A stretch of 64,000 nt of DNA from Marinisporobacter sp. GTDB lineage: Bacteria > Bacillota > Clostridia > Peptostreptococcales > Thermotaleaceae. This document shows positions 56,770-63,957 of the stretch, piece by piece. The notes beneath the pieces were generated by a model. The model was not told where the DNA came from. It worked only from the letters and a program-made list of their open reading frames with translations, and ran no database searches. The stretch's first letter is position 1; every line of letters begins with the position of its first letter. The stretch is taken from contig JAOARP010000058.1 in the NCBI GenBank assembly GCA_025210525.1, positions 248,001 to 312,000 of the forward strand. The letters run 5' to 3'. The position numbers and the translations under genes were made by a program.

Positions 56770-57054
56770 ATGGAGCATTTTGTATTTAAGAGTAGAGAAG
56801 GTGAAAATAATGCTATAACAAGACAGCAGGCTCTTAATATATTAAAAGATGCTGCGAAGTCAGTTGGAGTGAATGAGAATATAGGTACTCATTCATTAAG
56901 AAAGACTTAGGGATATCATGCATGGAAGACGGAATTCAATCCAGCTATTATAATGGAAACTCTCAATCATAGTAATTTAGCAATGACTAAAAGATATTTG
57001 GGTATTCAACAGGATGATGTGAATGAGCTTTATGATCAATTGAATATTGAGTAA
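56770..57054 (+). pseudogene. Tyrosine-recombinase (integrase) remnant
   Basis: Only the C-terminal half of a phage-type integrase is left: MEHFVFKSREGE, then HSLRKT, an in-frame TAG (56908-56910) where the intact relative has Phe, then GYHAWKTEF, LNHSNLAMTKRYLG and DQLNIE. It aligns with the intact integrase at 62435-62980 (HTLRKTFGYWHY, FNHSAPSVTLRYIG). Box I with the first Arg is missing. It marks a former integration event beside spo0A. Confidence 0.82.
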
Positions 57055-57110
57055 TATCCAATATTAGTAATTGAGTTTGCACCTGATGATAGCTACCCTG
57101 TTACTACCCT

Positions 57111-57147
57111 TATGACAGCTACCGTCCTATCACCCCATTATAATAAG
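57111..57147 (+). repeat. Direct repeat, left copy, flanking the nucleotidyltransferase operon
   Basis: tatgacagctaccgtcctat followed by caccccattataataag. The copy at 59255-59290 has the first 20 bp identical and differs at three positions after. A weaker version of the first part (gatagctaccctgttactaccc) lies immediately upstream at about 57087-57110. Confidence 0.8.
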
Positions 57148-57179
57148 ATTGAAAAGAGGATGAGAATTTCAAAAAAAGG

Positions 57180-57219
57180 ATTGCAAAATATAATAAAATA
57201 TTGTAATATATTTTGCAAT
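57180..57219 (+). repeat. Perfect 13-bp inverted repeat upstream of the nucleotidyltransferase gene
   Basis: attgcaaaatata (57180-57192) and tatattttgcaat (57207-57219) are exact complements around a 14-nt loop. The right arm overlaps a possible -35 TTGCAA followed 16 bp later by TATACG. There is no T-run, so it is an operator or leader hairpin rather than a terminator. Confidence 0.7.
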
Positions 57220-57261
57220 GATAAAGGTAATAGTTATACGCTTGTTTATAAGGAGGTAGTA

Positions 57262-57891
57262 ATGTTTATTATACTTATAGGGTCTGTAGCAAGAGGTGAC
57301 TATGGAAGTGAAAGTGATATAGACATATGTAGAATTGCTACAGAAAAAGAAGTGAAAAGGAAGGATAAATGGCCTAATGGTCCTCTTAGTTATATTGATT
57401 ATGATGAAGAAACCTTTCTACATTTATATAACCAAGGAAGCTTGTTTATATATCATTTATTTTATGAAGGCATTTTAATGAAAGGTGATATAGGTGAATG
57501 GGAAAATCTGAAAAATAAATTTGAATTTAAAGATACATACTCTGAGGACTTGTATAAAATAAAAGATATTTTTAATATTTTTCTTAATACAGAAATGTTT
57601 GGAGGTAAATTTTTATCTGTATATTCTAATTTGTTTACGTTAATAAAGAATTATGCAATATTTTATTTAGCAAAGAACAATATATTTATATTAAATAAAA
57701 AACAAGCAGTTTTAAAGGTATTCGGAGACTATTACTATGATTTGTTGGTATCATCATATAATTATTTTGAGAGAGGATTTATTAACGAAAATTGGTATTA
57801 TGATTGTGAAGAAACTGCAATAAAAATAATCAACTACTATTATTCAAAAATGGAGGCGATAGAAAATGATAAATTCAGCTATGGCTGTTAA
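57262..57891 (+). CDS. Nucleotidyltransferase-fold protein (MNT-like), operon gene 1
   Basis: 209 residues from the ATG at 57262 (AGGAGG 5 bp upstream; the frame is open to 57112 without a usable site). The motif IGSVARGDYGSESDIDI (about 6-22) is the GS-x2-RG-Dx5-SDxD catalytic signature of the DNA polymerase-beta-like nucleotidyltransferases, with a possible third acidic residue in YIDYDEETF. The rest (about 85-200) is helical, HEPN-like in pattern but without the Rx4-6H motif. Relatives act as AMPylating antitoxins, antibiotic modifiers or defence proteins. It overlaps gene 2 by 26 bp. Confidence 0.78.
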   Translation: MFIILIGSVARGDYGSESDIDICRIATEKEVKRKDKWPNGPLSYIDYDEETFLHLYNQGSLFIYHLFYEGILMKGDIGEWENLKNKFEFKDTYSEDLYKIKDIFNIFLNTEMFGGKFLSVYSNLFTLIKNYAIFYLAKNNIFILNKKQAVLKVFGDYYYDLLVSSYNYFERGFINENWYYDCEETAIKIINYYYSKMEAIENDKFSYGC

Positions 57892-58267
57892 TTTACAAGG
57901 TATATATTCCGTACCAATTGATAGGAAAACATATAATAGAAAGAAAATTAAGATAATAGTAGATTCTTTGATAGAACAACTATGTGACTATTACTTCTCG
58001 AGAAAGCCAAGTGGGGTATCGAATGTTAGGGTTTTAATTAATAGGGATAAAGGACAATTTCAAGATAGTCAAGATAAAGTTATTTTAGATAGTTTTAGTA
58101 AGGTATTACGAAGTTATGAGGATGTATTTGCAACTTCGTATTGTGGACATACTGAAGAAGTGGAAAAATTTGTAGACGAAAAATTAAAAGAATTAACTAG
58201 AAACATATCAAACCATAGTAATTTAAGCAATAATCCTGAAATACAAAGGTTAAAGGGGATGCTATAA
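57866..58267 (+). CDS. Protein of unknown function, operon gene 2
   Basis: 133 residues, charged and mostly helical, with a central alternating segment NVRVLINRD and the odd TSYCGHTEEVEKFVDEKLKEL near residues 93-113. It has no signal or membrane helix. GGAGG lies 9 bp before the ATG, inside gene 1. The stop overlaps the next start (TAATG), so all three genes are coupled. No family was recognised. Confidence 0.7.
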   Translation: MINSAMAVNLQGIYSVPIDRKTYNRKKIKIIVDSLIEQLCDYYFSRKPSGVSNVRVLINRDKGQFQDSQDKVILDSFSKVLRSYEDVFATSYCGHTEEVEKFVDEKLKELTRNISNHSNLSNNPEIQRLKGML

Positions 58268-58710
58268 TGGAACCTGGAAAAATTGATGTGTTAGTAAGTG
58301 CATGGAAAATGTATCAAAATCTTGCAAAAGGTTTAGGTGACAATTGTTGGAAAATACGAACAGCTGGCATAGGTTTTTGGGCTACTATTATAGGTTATGG
58401 ATATAAAAATAATGATAATATAGTTTATGGATTTTCTTTAATTATACTATTCATGTTTTTTATACTAGAAGCAGGTACTAAACGTATACAATACAAGTAT
58501 ATAGAAAAATCTATAGCTATAGAGAAATCAATAAATGATTTTTTAGTAGGAGAAGAAGAAATTTTGCTACCTAATGATGGCATAACGACAAGTATAGATA
58601 TTCCAAATGTTAAGGATTTTGTAAACTTATTTAAAATTCGAAGGATTTTATTTTGGTTTCCATATGTAATGTTAACTGTTATTACTTTGGTTATTGTACA
58701 TTTTTTATAA
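58267..58710 (+). CDS. Small membrane protein, SLATT-like topology, operon gene 3
   Basis: 147 residues with an amphipathic start (KIDVLVSAWKMYQNLAKGL), two membrane helices (about 31-46 and 52-70), a charged helical stretch (TKRIQYKYIEKSIAIEKSIND), a soluble loop and a C-terminal helix at about 124-147. This layout resembles SLATT/S-4TM membrane effectors that accompany nucleotidyltransferases in conflict systems. The resemblance is by shape, not proven homology. Confidence 0.65.
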   Translation: MEPGKIDVLVSAWKMYQNLAKGLGDNCWKIRTAGIGFWATIIGYGYKNNDNIVYGFSLIILFMFFILEAGTKRIQYKYIEKSIAIEKSINDFLVGEEEILLPNDGITTSIDIPNVKDFVNLFKIRRILFWFPYVMLTVITLVIVHFL

Positions 58711-58717
58711 TCACTTG

Positions 58718-58751
58718 AATGCTGGTTTTAAATTAAATACCAGCATTTTTA
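58718..58751 (+). terminator. Terminator of the three-gene operon
   Basis: aatgctggt / accagcatt stem with an AT-rich loop and T-run, 10 bp after gene 3. Confirms a self-contained three-gene unit. Confidence 0.88.
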
Positions 58752-58889
58752 TAGCTCTTCGGGGTACAGCCCATAGCCGTCAAGCTAAGAAGTTTATAAT
58801 CTTACAAAAAAGCTTGGCGATTTATTTTTTTATAATTGGAAATAGTTATGAGTAATTATTTTTATTTAAAGCTACTAAGTGGTCCAGTA

Positions 58890-59142
58890 CCAGCATCCGT
58901 GTCACCAGGGGCAAAGTAAAGCTAGCAGTCTTGAAATTACTTAATTACACATATTGGAATTTTAGAATAAATGAAACGGTCATTTTGTTTATCCCAATGT
59001 TCAAAAACTTTGTTGAACAGATTTTAGCCATTCAGCAGGTAAATTTACTCGGTAAATAATTCAAAGTACTGATATTTAACGGATATAATCTTTACTTTAC
59101 TCGAAATTCAAGCTACTTTGCCCCTCATGACACAGTTGCTGG
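58890..59142. repeat. Pair of 29-bp imperfect inverted repeats (MITE or IS relic)
   Basis: Arms at 58890-58918 and 59114-59142 are complementary at 25 of 29 positions, with core aggggcaaagta exact. They enclose 195 bp with no gene. The size (about 253 bp) suits a miniature inverted-repeat element or a deleted insertion sequence. No target-site duplication is obvious. Confidence 0.6.
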
Positions 59143-59172
59143 TTCTACGCCAAATATAAGAATTAAAATATA

Positions 59173-59211
59173 ATACAGTCAAGTAATTGCAATTACTTGA
59201 CTGTATTTTTT
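59173..59211. terminator. Perfect 34-bp palindrome with T-run
   Basis: atacagtcaagtaatt and its exact complement flank a central GC; six T follow. Works as a terminator on the + strand, although no gene ends just before it, so it probably belongs to the relic element. Confidence 0.7.
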
Positions 59212-59254
59212 AAATTTGTCAAAATAACTATTGTGTAAAATTGAGTTTTCCTCA

Positions 59255-59290
59255 TATGACAGCTACCGTCCTATTACCCCTTATACTAAG
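59255..59290 (+). repeat. Direct repeat, right copy
   Basis: tatgacagctaccgtcctat then tacccc-ttatactaag; matches 57111-57147. Both copies are preceded by a ttgagttt sequence (57070 and 59241). The two enclose 2.1 kb with the three-gene operon. Confidence 0.8.
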
Positions 59291-59438
59291 TATATTAAAA
59301 CTGATTCCCTCAAAGAACATATGTTCCTTGAAGGTTGAAATGGCATTTGGGTATTACTGGATAGTTATCATAATTTGATTATTGTAAACTTGTTTCTAAA
59401 TAAGTAGACTCTTATATATTTATGTACCTTTTTAACCT

Positions 59439-59828
59439 TTACTTTTCTTGTTGCTGTAAATTTTCGTATGCTTCTTGTAAACGATTTTTTTCTCTTATTA
59501 ATTGATTGATTATTTCATCTTGCTCTACATATTGGAATGTACTATAGAATTTGTAATGTTTAAAAATAACATCTAAAAGATCTTTTGCTTGTTCTTTCGT
59601 AATCTCTTTTAATTTGTATTCTACAGATTTTATCATTTCAATATTTTCTTTTTCATTTTCTTCTGCAACAGTTAAAGCATCAAAAATATATTTTTTTGAC
59701 GAATCAATAGTTTGGTTACTATCTAAACCTCCTATAGAGATCATATCCACTAATAACTCAAATTCATCAATTGTAAGAATAGCAACTTCTTGGTTCGTAC
59801 TATCTGCAACTCTAATTAATTTACTCAT
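59439..59828 (-). CDS. Coiled-coil protein of unknown function
   Basis: 129 residues, acidic, helical, starting MSKLIRVADSTNQEVAIL. The C-terminal part (IINQLIREKNRLQEAYENLQQQ) is a coiled coil. ATG 59828 is used because AGGAGG is correctly spaced; ATG 59834 is too close. No family was recognised. It is divergent from the recombinase at 60094. Confidence 0.65.
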   Translation of the reverse strand: MSKLIRVADSTNQEVAILTIDEFELLVDMISIGGLDSNQTIDSSKKYIFDALTVAEENEKENIEMIKSVEYKLKEITKEQAKDLLDVIFKHYKFYSTFQYVEQDEIINQLIREKNRLQEAYENLQQQEK

Positions 59829-59834
59829 TAACAT

Positions 59835-60093
59835 TCCTCCTAAAATTTAAATTCTATCAAATATTATTTCCGTTGTACTTAAATATAATATCTGCATATA
59901 CTAGTATATTTATTTTAGGAGTAATTTTCAACCATTTTGACTTTTAATGTCTAAAATACATGATAATATGATCATTATTTAAATATAGTTACCCATTTGG
60001 TAGCTATTGTATAGAAAATATTTTATACTATGGATAGAGGTATTTGAAAAAATGTCTAATAATCAGTAATATCAAGTAAAGGGGTTTTAAAAT
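59835..60093. other. Divergent intergenic region
   Basis: 259 bp between the coiled-coil gene and the recombinase. AT-rich. It must contain both promoters, but no clear -35/-10 pair was found. Confidence 0.4.
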
Positions 60094-60990
60094 ATGCAAA
60101 GAAACGAAAATATAATCAACTCATTTTTATCAAGACTAGAAAAAGAAAAATCAAAAAAGGATTATAAAAGAGACTTGCAGCATTTCGTTGAATTTATCGA
60201 AAAGGACTTTCTTCAAGCAACTATTAAAGATTGTGAAAAATATATAGCAGACTTAAAGCTAAAGGTTTCAGAGAAAAAACTAGCCATAACAACAGCGGAA
60301 AAATTATACAGTCAAATCTATAGCTTTTTTAACTATCTAGAAGAGAATGAATATATTCCCTATAATTATTTTAAAAACATTTCTAAACCCATAGCAACAA
60401 GAAATATAGCAAAAGAAAAAATCATTATGTGGGAAGACTTAGATAAACTTATCTCTGTGCTAAAGACATACAATCAAAGAGATTACGCTATTTTAATGCT
60501 CATTTTCACGTCAGGACTTACTCTTAATGAAGCAATAAATCTTAAATGGAATCAATTTGTTATTGATGATACAGGTAATATTGGTATTATTTTTACAACT
60601 AAACGTGGAAAAAGATATACTAAAGTGCATAAAGACACTTGGGAACTACTACAAAAATATCGAAATAGCTTATCTTCTTTAACTTCAAAAGATAGCTATG
60701 TCTTTTTAAACAATAGAGGTAATAAAATAACAGGACGCTGGGTAAGGATGGTTCTTAAAAAAGCATGTATAGAGGCTGAATTAGCTCATGAATATACTCC
60801 AAGAGATCTAAGGCATACATTAGCAGCACATACACTAAAAAGAGGAGCTTCTTCGAAACAAGTAAAACAACAATTAGGGTGGAGTACTGAAAATCTTGCT
60901 CAAAGATATTTATATACTATTCAGCAGTTAGAGGACAACGCTATTGATTATTTGAATTTTAATTTGAAGAAGAATGATAATTCAAATTAA
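60094..60990 (+). CDS. Tyrosine recombinase-like protein lacking the first catalytic arginine
   Basis: 298 residues of XerC/XerD build: core-binding domain (1-100) and catalytic domain (115-285). Catalytic Lys (TKRGKR), Arg240 (RDLRHT), Trp263 in the second His/Trp position and Tyr272 (QRYLYT) are present. The normal box I GLR is GLT (Thr143), and the first His of HxLRH is Arg237. The codon for Thr143 is ACT with no nearby disruption, so it is not a simple sequencing change. It may be an inactive, altered or DNA-binding derivative. Weak AAGGGG site upstream. Confidence 0.8.
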   Translation: MQRNENIINSFLSRLEKEKSKKDYKRDLQHFVEFIEKDFLQATIKDCEKYIADLKLKVSEKKLAITTAEKLYSQIYSFFNYLEENEYIPYNYFKNISKPIATRNIAKEKIIMWEDLDKLISVLKTYNQRDYAILMLIFTSGLTLNEAINLKWNQFVIDDTGNIGIIFTTKRGKRYTKVHKDTWELLQKYRNSLSSLTSKDSYVFLNNRGNKITGRWVRMVLKKACIEAELAHEYTPRDLRHTLAAHTLKRGASSKQVKQQLGWSTENLAQRYLYTIQQLEDNAIDYLNFNLKKNDNSN

Positions 60991-61106
60991 TTTTAATATA
61001 AAGCAAGAAATGTTAAGAAATCGCCTTGGTATACATAATATTTTTATTGGAAATACTATATAAATATATATAAGCAATATTAAATCTACGAAAGCGAGTG
61101 TTTAGT

Positions 61107-62072
61107 ATGTATTTACCTACAGAAGCAGCTCGAATTTTAGGTGTTACTGGTCCAACTGTTCATAATAAATTAAAAGTTTTAAGAAAAGAACTACTTCCTT
61201 ATATTCAGAACATTAGAGGTCATGTTTATATAAATGATACAGGGATAGAGATCATAAGAAATTCTATTTCCTATAATAAAGTAAATAAATATAACATACG
61301 TAAGGAATCTGTGAAAACAAAGCAATATGATAATTTTGATATTCAACAATTAAACTATGAATTAAAAAATACTAATCTTAATCCTATTCAATTAAAAGAG
61401 CTTGAAAGTTTAGTGAATGAGATAAAGTGCTCAGAATGGAGGGTTAATGAAAAAAGTAAATTAGAAAACTATATTGATTTGTATAAATTAAGATATCTTT
61501 TAGAAATTCTAACAGAAATAATGGCTAGATATTTTAATATTTCTAGAGTTCAGATCTACAGGAAGCTTAAGGAAATGGGATGGACATATACAAAAAAACA
61601 ATCCGCACAAATAGCTACCAAAATAAAAAACTATTCTCAAATTAGTATAAAGGGAAAAAAGACTTTGTTGAAAAAAAGCACTCGCTTATTCGGAAGCGAT
61701 CAAGAAAATTATGTTAGACAAAAACTTAACTTATACTTAGGAGATTTTTTGGAAGGAGCAGACATTATCGTAGGAGTCAATAGTCCCTATATTTTAGATG
61801 GGGGTTATGAAGTTGATATTCCAATAATTATCTTTTTCAATAATCAAGTTTATAAGTATGCTATTGAAGTGAATGGAGATTATTGGCACAATAAGCAAAT
61901 CACACAAAAACATGATAAAGAAAAATCTCTAAAGCTTAAAGATAAAGGATACCAATTATTTAATATATTATTATCTAGTAGTTTATCGAACAAAGAAAAA
62001 TATGGTGATATAGATACTCAAATAGCATATGTTATTCATACGATTTCAAATAATATCCTAAATAACAAATAA
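61107..62072 (+). CDS. HTH protein with C-terminal Vsr/DUF559-like nuclease domain
   Basis: About 321 residues. N-terminal MerR/excisionase-like helix-turn-helix (YLPTEAARILGVTGPTVHNKLKVL), a second HTH near 150 (ARYFNISRVQIYRKLKEMGW), and a C-terminal PD-(D/E)xK-type domain: YEVDIPI (about 235-241), IEVNGDYWHNK (253-263) and DKEKSLKLKDKGYQL, which matches the order of Vsr/DUF559 folds. Vsr-like nucleases include mismatch nickases and homing endonucleases. The start ATG 61107 has only a weak site (GCGAG); GTG 61098 is the alternative. Confidence 0.7.
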   Translation: MYLPTEAARILGVTGPTVHNKLKVLRKELLPYIQNIRGHVYINDTGIEIIRNSISYNKVNKYNIRKESVKTKQYDNFDIQQLNYELKNTNLNPIQLKELESLVNEIKCSEWRVNEKSKLENYIDLYKLRYLLEILTEIMARYFNISRVQIYRKLKEMGWTYTKKQSAQIATKIKNYSQISIKGKKTLLKKSTRLFGSDQENYVRQKLNLYLGDFLEGADIIVGVNSPYILDGGYEVDIPIIIFFNNQVYKYAIEVNGDYWHNKQITQKHDKEKSLKLKDKGYQLFNILLSSSLSNKEKYGDIDTQIAYVIHTISNNILNNK

Positions 62073-62096
62073 GCATGAAAAATATATCTTTTAAAC

Positions 62097-62139
62097 AAAC
62101 TACATCTTATAATTACTTCTAGATGTAGTTTTTATTTTT
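62097..62139 (+). terminator. Terminator after the HTH-nuclease gene
   Basis: aaactacatc / gatgtagttt stem (10 bp) with a 15-nt loop, followed by a T-rich tail. Confidence 0.82.
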
Positions 62140-62352
62140 GACACTCACATTTAAATTCTAAGCGATTATTTAGTAAAACAGGTAGTTTAGTATTTAAAAG
62201 TTTTATAAGTTCTTTAAAAACAATTATCGAAAGACCTTATAAAAAACTACATATTTTCATAGTGTTATGTAACAAAATAGGTAATTGTGTTGCATTCGAA
62301 TAATCGCTATAAACATTGATAAATCAACACATTATAAAAAGCGTCAAGTGCC

Positions 62353-62397
62353 AAAGTTACTTATTGTATTGCATCGTAACTTTCAATGTAATATAAT
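62353..62397 (+). promoter_or_regulatory. Sigma-A promoter of the small integrase with inverted-repeat operator
   Basis: TTGCAT (62369-62374), exact 17-bp spacer and TATAAT (62392-62397). A perfect 8-bp inverted repeat, aaagttac (62353-62360) and gtaacttt (62376-62383), brackets the -35, a good place for a repressor. Confidence 0.68.
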
Positions 62398-62434
62398 ATT
62401 TATGTAGAATATAGAGAGTAAAGGGGGCAAAAAA

Positions 62435-62980
62435 GTGAATATCGTACAACCCATAAGAGACAAAAATAAAATAGAAGAGATGAAAAATGAATTATTAAAA
62501 TCAGGCTATAAAAACTATCTACTTTTTGTTGCAGGAATCAATACAGGATTAAGGGTTAGTGATTTGTTAAATCTGAAGGTGTCAGATGTAAAGGATCGAA
62601 CACATATTTTTATCCATGAAAAAAAGACTGGAAAAGAAAAGCGATTTTTGATCAACAACCAATTAAGAAGAGACTTTGAGATATACATAAAAAACATGAG
62701 CAGAGAGGAGTACTTATTCCAAAGCAGAAAAGGAAAAAATAAACCTATATCAAGAGTACAAGCATATAGAATATTAAATAATGCAGCTGATACAGTTGGT
62801 ATTAGCGAAGTAGGAACTCACACCCTAAGGAAAACCTTTGGGTATTGGCATTATCAAATCTATAAAGATGTAGCTATCTTGCAGGATATTTTTAATCATT
62901 CAGCTCCTAGTGTCACTTTGCGATATATAGGTATCAACCAAGATATCAAAGATAAGACGATAGAGGATTTCTATTTGTAA
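62435..62980 (+). CDS. Minimal tyrosine recombinase (integrase)
   Basis: 181 residues, catalytic domain only. All catalytic residues can be placed: Arg40 (TGLRVSD), Lys in KKTGKEKR, His129 and Arg132 (HTLRKTFGYWHY), His155 (FNHSA), Tyr164 (LRYIGI). The GTG start has AAAGGGGG upstream. The missing N-terminal core-binding domain is typical of a family of small clostridial integrases. The pseudogene at 56770-57054 is its relative. Confidence 0.85.
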   Translation: MNIVQPIRDKNKIEEMKNELLKSGYKNYLLFVAGINTGLRVSDLLNLKVSDVKDRTHIFIHEKKTGKEKRFLINNQLRRDFEIYIKNMSREEYLFQSRKGKNKPISRVQAYRILNNAADTVGISEVGTHTLRKTFGYWHYQIYKDVAILQDIFNHSAPSVTLRYIGINQDIKDKTIEDFYL

Positions 62981-63022
62981 CAGCATATATGGTTGCGATA
63001 AAATTTTTATGTAAACAAATTT

Positions 63023-63065
63023 CAAACACCCTCATCTTAAGATAGAAGAGGGTGTTTGTTTTGAA
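63023..63065 (+). terminator. Terminator after the integrase gene
   Basis: caaacaccctc / gagggtgtttg stem (11 bp) then a T-rich tail. Confidence 0.85.
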
Positions 63066-63843
63066 TATTTTGATTTTAGACAACTTTCTCAATTTTACAT
63101 CAACGATAGACATTATATTCGGCAAGCTCAATTGATATATATTATCAATTGAGCAATCGAAAAATGTAGTCGTTTATACAAACTTTATACTATCATATAA
63201 GTTTATAGTGAATTTTGCCTAGTATATGAAATTCCCTCTACAAGATAGATGTAATTCTTAAAGAAAAGTATAAAAAATGCCCTTATGCGTTCAAGAGAAC
63301 ATTAGTTCGCAAAACAATTGATTATCTTTTTATTCCAAATATGATCAGTGTAAAATCTATTGGTTTAAGGATTAGTGATAAGTTATTTGTCTTACAAAGG
63401 ATTAATTAAAATGAATTATCATTTGAAGAAAATTAATTTGAAATTTCTAGAATCCAATATACATTATATTAAATGTATTCAAATATAATTAAGTTTAATA
63501 CTATTATCCAAATTAACTACTTAAAACTCTAATTATCACATTATGTATTATCTATATATAAATATATAGATTGTATATAACTAGAATTATAATATTTTAA
63601 ATATTGCACACAATCGAGAGAAGAAGTATAAAAAGCTCTAAGTAATAGAGGTTTTCAAAGAATCTAACTGTTCTTTAAATGTAAATTATCAACACCTTTT
63701 TTGAAAAAATTATTTAAATATAAACGATCGTAATATATTACACATATAAAATATATTATCCTTTTTTGTTAGTAAGCATTCTTATCAAAAATATATTGAT
63801 TTATAAATATTTAAAATTTAAAAGTTCAACATGGTTTTCTAGG

Positions 63844-63957
63844 GTTCCGTAATTTATAGCTGAGTAGGTTCAAGAAAAAACACATAGATTGTTGTATACA
63901 CGGAAGGATGAAAGCCTGGGAGATATTTCAAATGTTACTACAGGCTTTTTTATTTTT
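63844..63957 (+). promoter_or_regulatory. Structured leader and terminator near window end
   Basis: ttccgt (63844-63849) can pair with acggaa (63900-63905), enclosing about 50 nt; then aaagcctg (63911-63918) pairs with caggcttt (63941-63948) with a long T-run. This order (folded domain then terminator) is that of an attenuator, but it matches no riboswitch class I recognise. Confidence 0.35.

Larger units (their letters stand above)
58752..59438. other. Gene-free stretch with IS-like debris
   Basis: No credible gene on either strand. It contains a hairpin (cgtcaagct at 58777 with agcttggcg at about 58812), the 29-bp inverted-repeat pair, the terminator palindrome, the right direct repeat and a palindrome centred on CATATG (59310-59331). 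Composition is more mixed than around it, as expected from insertion-sequence relics. Confidence 0.55.
62073..62434. other. Intergenic region with terminator and integrase promoter
   Basis: Terminator at 62097-62139, then about 220 bp of AT-rich sequence without a gene, then the promoter and inverted repeat of the integrase gene. Confidence 0.6.

Noticed and set aside
58760-58830. Sequence cggggtacagcccatagccg with hairpin, reminiscent of an insertion-sequence end
   Set aside because: Only one end was found and no transposase; kept as debris in the gene-free stretch rather than named.
59614-59850. 78-codon plus-strand frame opposite the coiled-coil gene
   Set aside because: Antisense shadow; serine- and isoleucine-rich reading of the opposite helical gene without a start site.
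62946-63131. 61-codon minus-strand frame
   Set aside because: Runs across the integrase terminator hairpin and the end of the integrase gene; no initiation signal.
63236-63410. Stretch reading YKIDVILKEKYKKCPYAF and later IGLRISDKLF
   Set aside because: GLRISD looks like integrase box I, but there is no start codon, no ribosome binding site and no other integrase motif; too weak to call a relic.
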